Of a stretch of 64,000 bases of DNA, positions 63,108-64,000 are shown piece after piece. Location of the stretch: positions 1 through 64,000 of the forward strand of contig JBNKGL010000006.1 of the NCBI GenBank assembly GCA_050289805.1, in the 5' to 3' direction. The position numbers were made by a program, and so were the translations under genes. The notes below the pieces were generated by a model. The model was given only the letters and a program-made list of their open reading frames with translations, was not told where the DNA came from and did not search any database. How positions within the stretch are numbered: position 1 is the stretch's first letter; the number at the start of each line of letters is the position of its first letter. The stretch comes from JAUILA01 sp050289805. Lineage in GTDB: Bacteria > Bacteroidota > Bacteroidia > Cytophagales > Cyclobacteriaceae.

Positions 63108-63621
63108 CCGAAGTATTATATTCCAGGTGATATCCTTTTTTGCCTATGTGCTTGTGCAGGTAATTTTTCTCCGGAATGTTGTGCTGTTTGATAAAGCTTT
63201 TTGTTTTATATATGTAGGATTCCTGTTGTTCCTCCCCCTGGAGACCAACAGGCCGTTATTAATGGTGCTTGGATTCCTGACCGGATTTTTTATTGATATT
63301 TTTTATGACAGTTTGGGAATTCATGCGGCAGCTTGTGTGTTCATTATGTTCGTAAGGAATATCTGGCTAAACCTCATAACACCTCAGGGCGGTTATGATT
63401 CCGGAATGGTTCCTTCGATACGTTCCAGTGGGTGGCAATGGTTTATGATGTACCTTGTGCCGCTGGTATTTTTGCATCATGTAGTTCTGTTTTTTGCTGA
63501 AGCCGCTGGGCTTCACCTGTTCGGATTTACGATGATGAAAGTTTTGATGTCAACGCTGTTTACAGTGGTGGCACTTTTGATTTCGCAGATTTTATTTTAC
63601 TCGGCAAAAAGAGGTTTATGA
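63100..63621 (+). CDS. mreD: Rod-shape determining protein MreD
   Basis: The 173-residue protein has about five membrane helices and matches MreD: VLVQVIFLRNVVLFDKAFCFIYVGFLLFLP, then LGFLTGFFIDIFYDSLGIHAAACVFIMFVR. It completes the MreBCD complex. Its gene overlaps mreC by 8 bp and the next gene by 4 bp, indicating coupled translation. Confidence 0.94.
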   Translation: MTNRSIIFQVISFFAYVLVQVIFLRNVVLFDKAFCFIYVGFLLFLPLETNRPLLMVLGFLTGFFIDIFYDSLGIHAAACVFIMFVRNIWLNLITPQGGYDSGMVPSIRSSGWQWFMMYLVPLVFLHHVVLFFAEAAGLHLFGFTMMKVLMSTLFTVVALLISQILFYSAKRGL

Positions 63622-64000
63622 ACAGCAGTAGAAAATTGGTAATTCCGGCAGTGATCGTTCTGATCGCGGTGATTTACCTGATCAAACTGTTTTCGATTCA
63701 GGTTGTCGATGAGCGATATGCGCTCGCTGCAACCGACAACGTAGTACAACGGGTGGTGGAATATCCGTATCGTGGTCTTATTTATGACCGCAACGGAAAG
63801 CTCATGGTTTACAATACTCCGGAATTTGATCTAACCGTTGTGCCAAATGATGTCCAAGACCTGGATACAACCCTATTTTGTAAGATATTCAATATTACAA
63901 GTGAGGAATTTATTGAAAAGATGGCGGCTGCGAAGGCATACTCCTGGAGAAAGCCTTCTATTTTTATCCGGCAACTATCCAATGTCGACCTGGCAAAAAG
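63618..64000 (+). CDS. mrdA: Penicillin-binding protein 2, 5' part only
   Basis: The open frame from the ATG overlapping the mreD stop runs off the right edge, 127 codons so far. It begins with one membrane helix (LVIPAVIVLIAVIYLIKLFSIQVVD), followed by the PBP dimer-interface motif VQRVVEYPYRGLIYDRNGKLMVYNTPEFDL. That is the start of class B high-molecular-weight PBPs next to mreD, i.e. PBP2 (MrdA). The transpeptidase domain lies outside the window. It acts in lateral wall synthesis with MreBCD. Confidence 0.93.
   Translation, partial: MNSSRKLVIPAVIVLIAVIYLIKLFSIQVVDERYALAATDNVVQRVVEYPYRGLIYDRNGKLMVYNTPEFDLTVVPNDVQDLDTTLFCKIFNITSEEFIEKMAAAKAYSWRKPSIFIRQLSNVDLAK

Overview
The window looks like a chromosomal segment of a Bacteroidota bacterium, most likely a Cytophagales-type member; the exact family cannot be settled from sequence alone. 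The evidence is TonB-dependent receptors with carboxypeptidase-regulatory N-termini, DUF5686-type outer-membrane proteins, DUF6090 proteins, LytS/LytTR pairs, Bacteroidota FtsX-type permeases, an archaeal-type lipid UbiA prenyltransferase, start sites without Shine-Dalgarno sequences, and TANNTTTG-like -7 elements. Most of the content is housekeeping or lineage-typical. I see no phage, integrase, transposase, CRISPR array, rRNA or tRNA.

Layout. 1-2.3 kb: the 5' part of a secreted Ig/cadherin-like tandem-repeat protein that runs off the left edge, then a remnant of an inward-rectifier K+ channel. 2.4-8.4 kb: a membrane protein and DinB-like protein pair, a Tat-exported Gfo/Idh/MocA protein, an FtsX-type permease and a DUF1572 protein. 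8.4-11.7 kb: a TPR-adenylate cyclase between two gene-free mosaics of shared palindromic repeats. 11.7-16.3 kb: TonB receptor, secreted TPR-like protein, LytS kinase, LytTR regulator. 16.3-20.2 kb: two DUF6090 proteins around an M28 peptidase and a SnoaL-like protein. 20.3-27.3 kb: DUF1801, YwbE and TerB-like proteins, a glycosyltransferase, a HAD phosphatase, an ECF sigma/anti-sigma/lipoprotein operon and an ABC permease. 27.4-36.7 kb: secreted unknowns, glucokinase facing an SGLT-like symporter, bactofilin, an alkyltransferase-like protein and a second symporter. 36.7-44.2 kb: clpS, recR, an aminotransferase, a second LytS/LytTR pair and an AGCS symporter. 44.2-48.1 kb: ECF sigma plus anti-sigma/TonB fusion, divergent from a vWA protein. 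48.3-54.8 kb: a third ECF/anti-sigma pair, gmk, nadD, a DUF5686 protein, frr, pyrH and a biotinyl carrier. 54.9-58 kb: a DUF1801 protein and a TPP riboswitch driving a TonB receptor. 58-64 kb: UbiA, purN, purH and the mreB-mreC-mreD-PBP2 shape operon, cut by the right edge.

The most notable unexplained structure is a pair of matching regulatory regions at 21.08-21.18 kb and 35.04-35.14 kb. Each has two TCCCAAWTTGGGA-type sites 20 bp apart (centre to centre), with the proximal site centred exactly 75 bp before the end of a TGGCAC-N5-TTG sigma-54-like element. One leads into the TerB-like gene. The other has no protein gene on its strand, but a GC hairpin followed by a T-tract lies about 100 nt downstream, which suggests a short RNA antisense to the end of a symporter gene. 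Other points of interest are the palindromic mosaics around the cyclase, the anti-sigma/TonB fusion next to a vWA protein carrying a TonB-receptor-like plug motif, and a terminator whose T-tract touches the glucokinase start codon.
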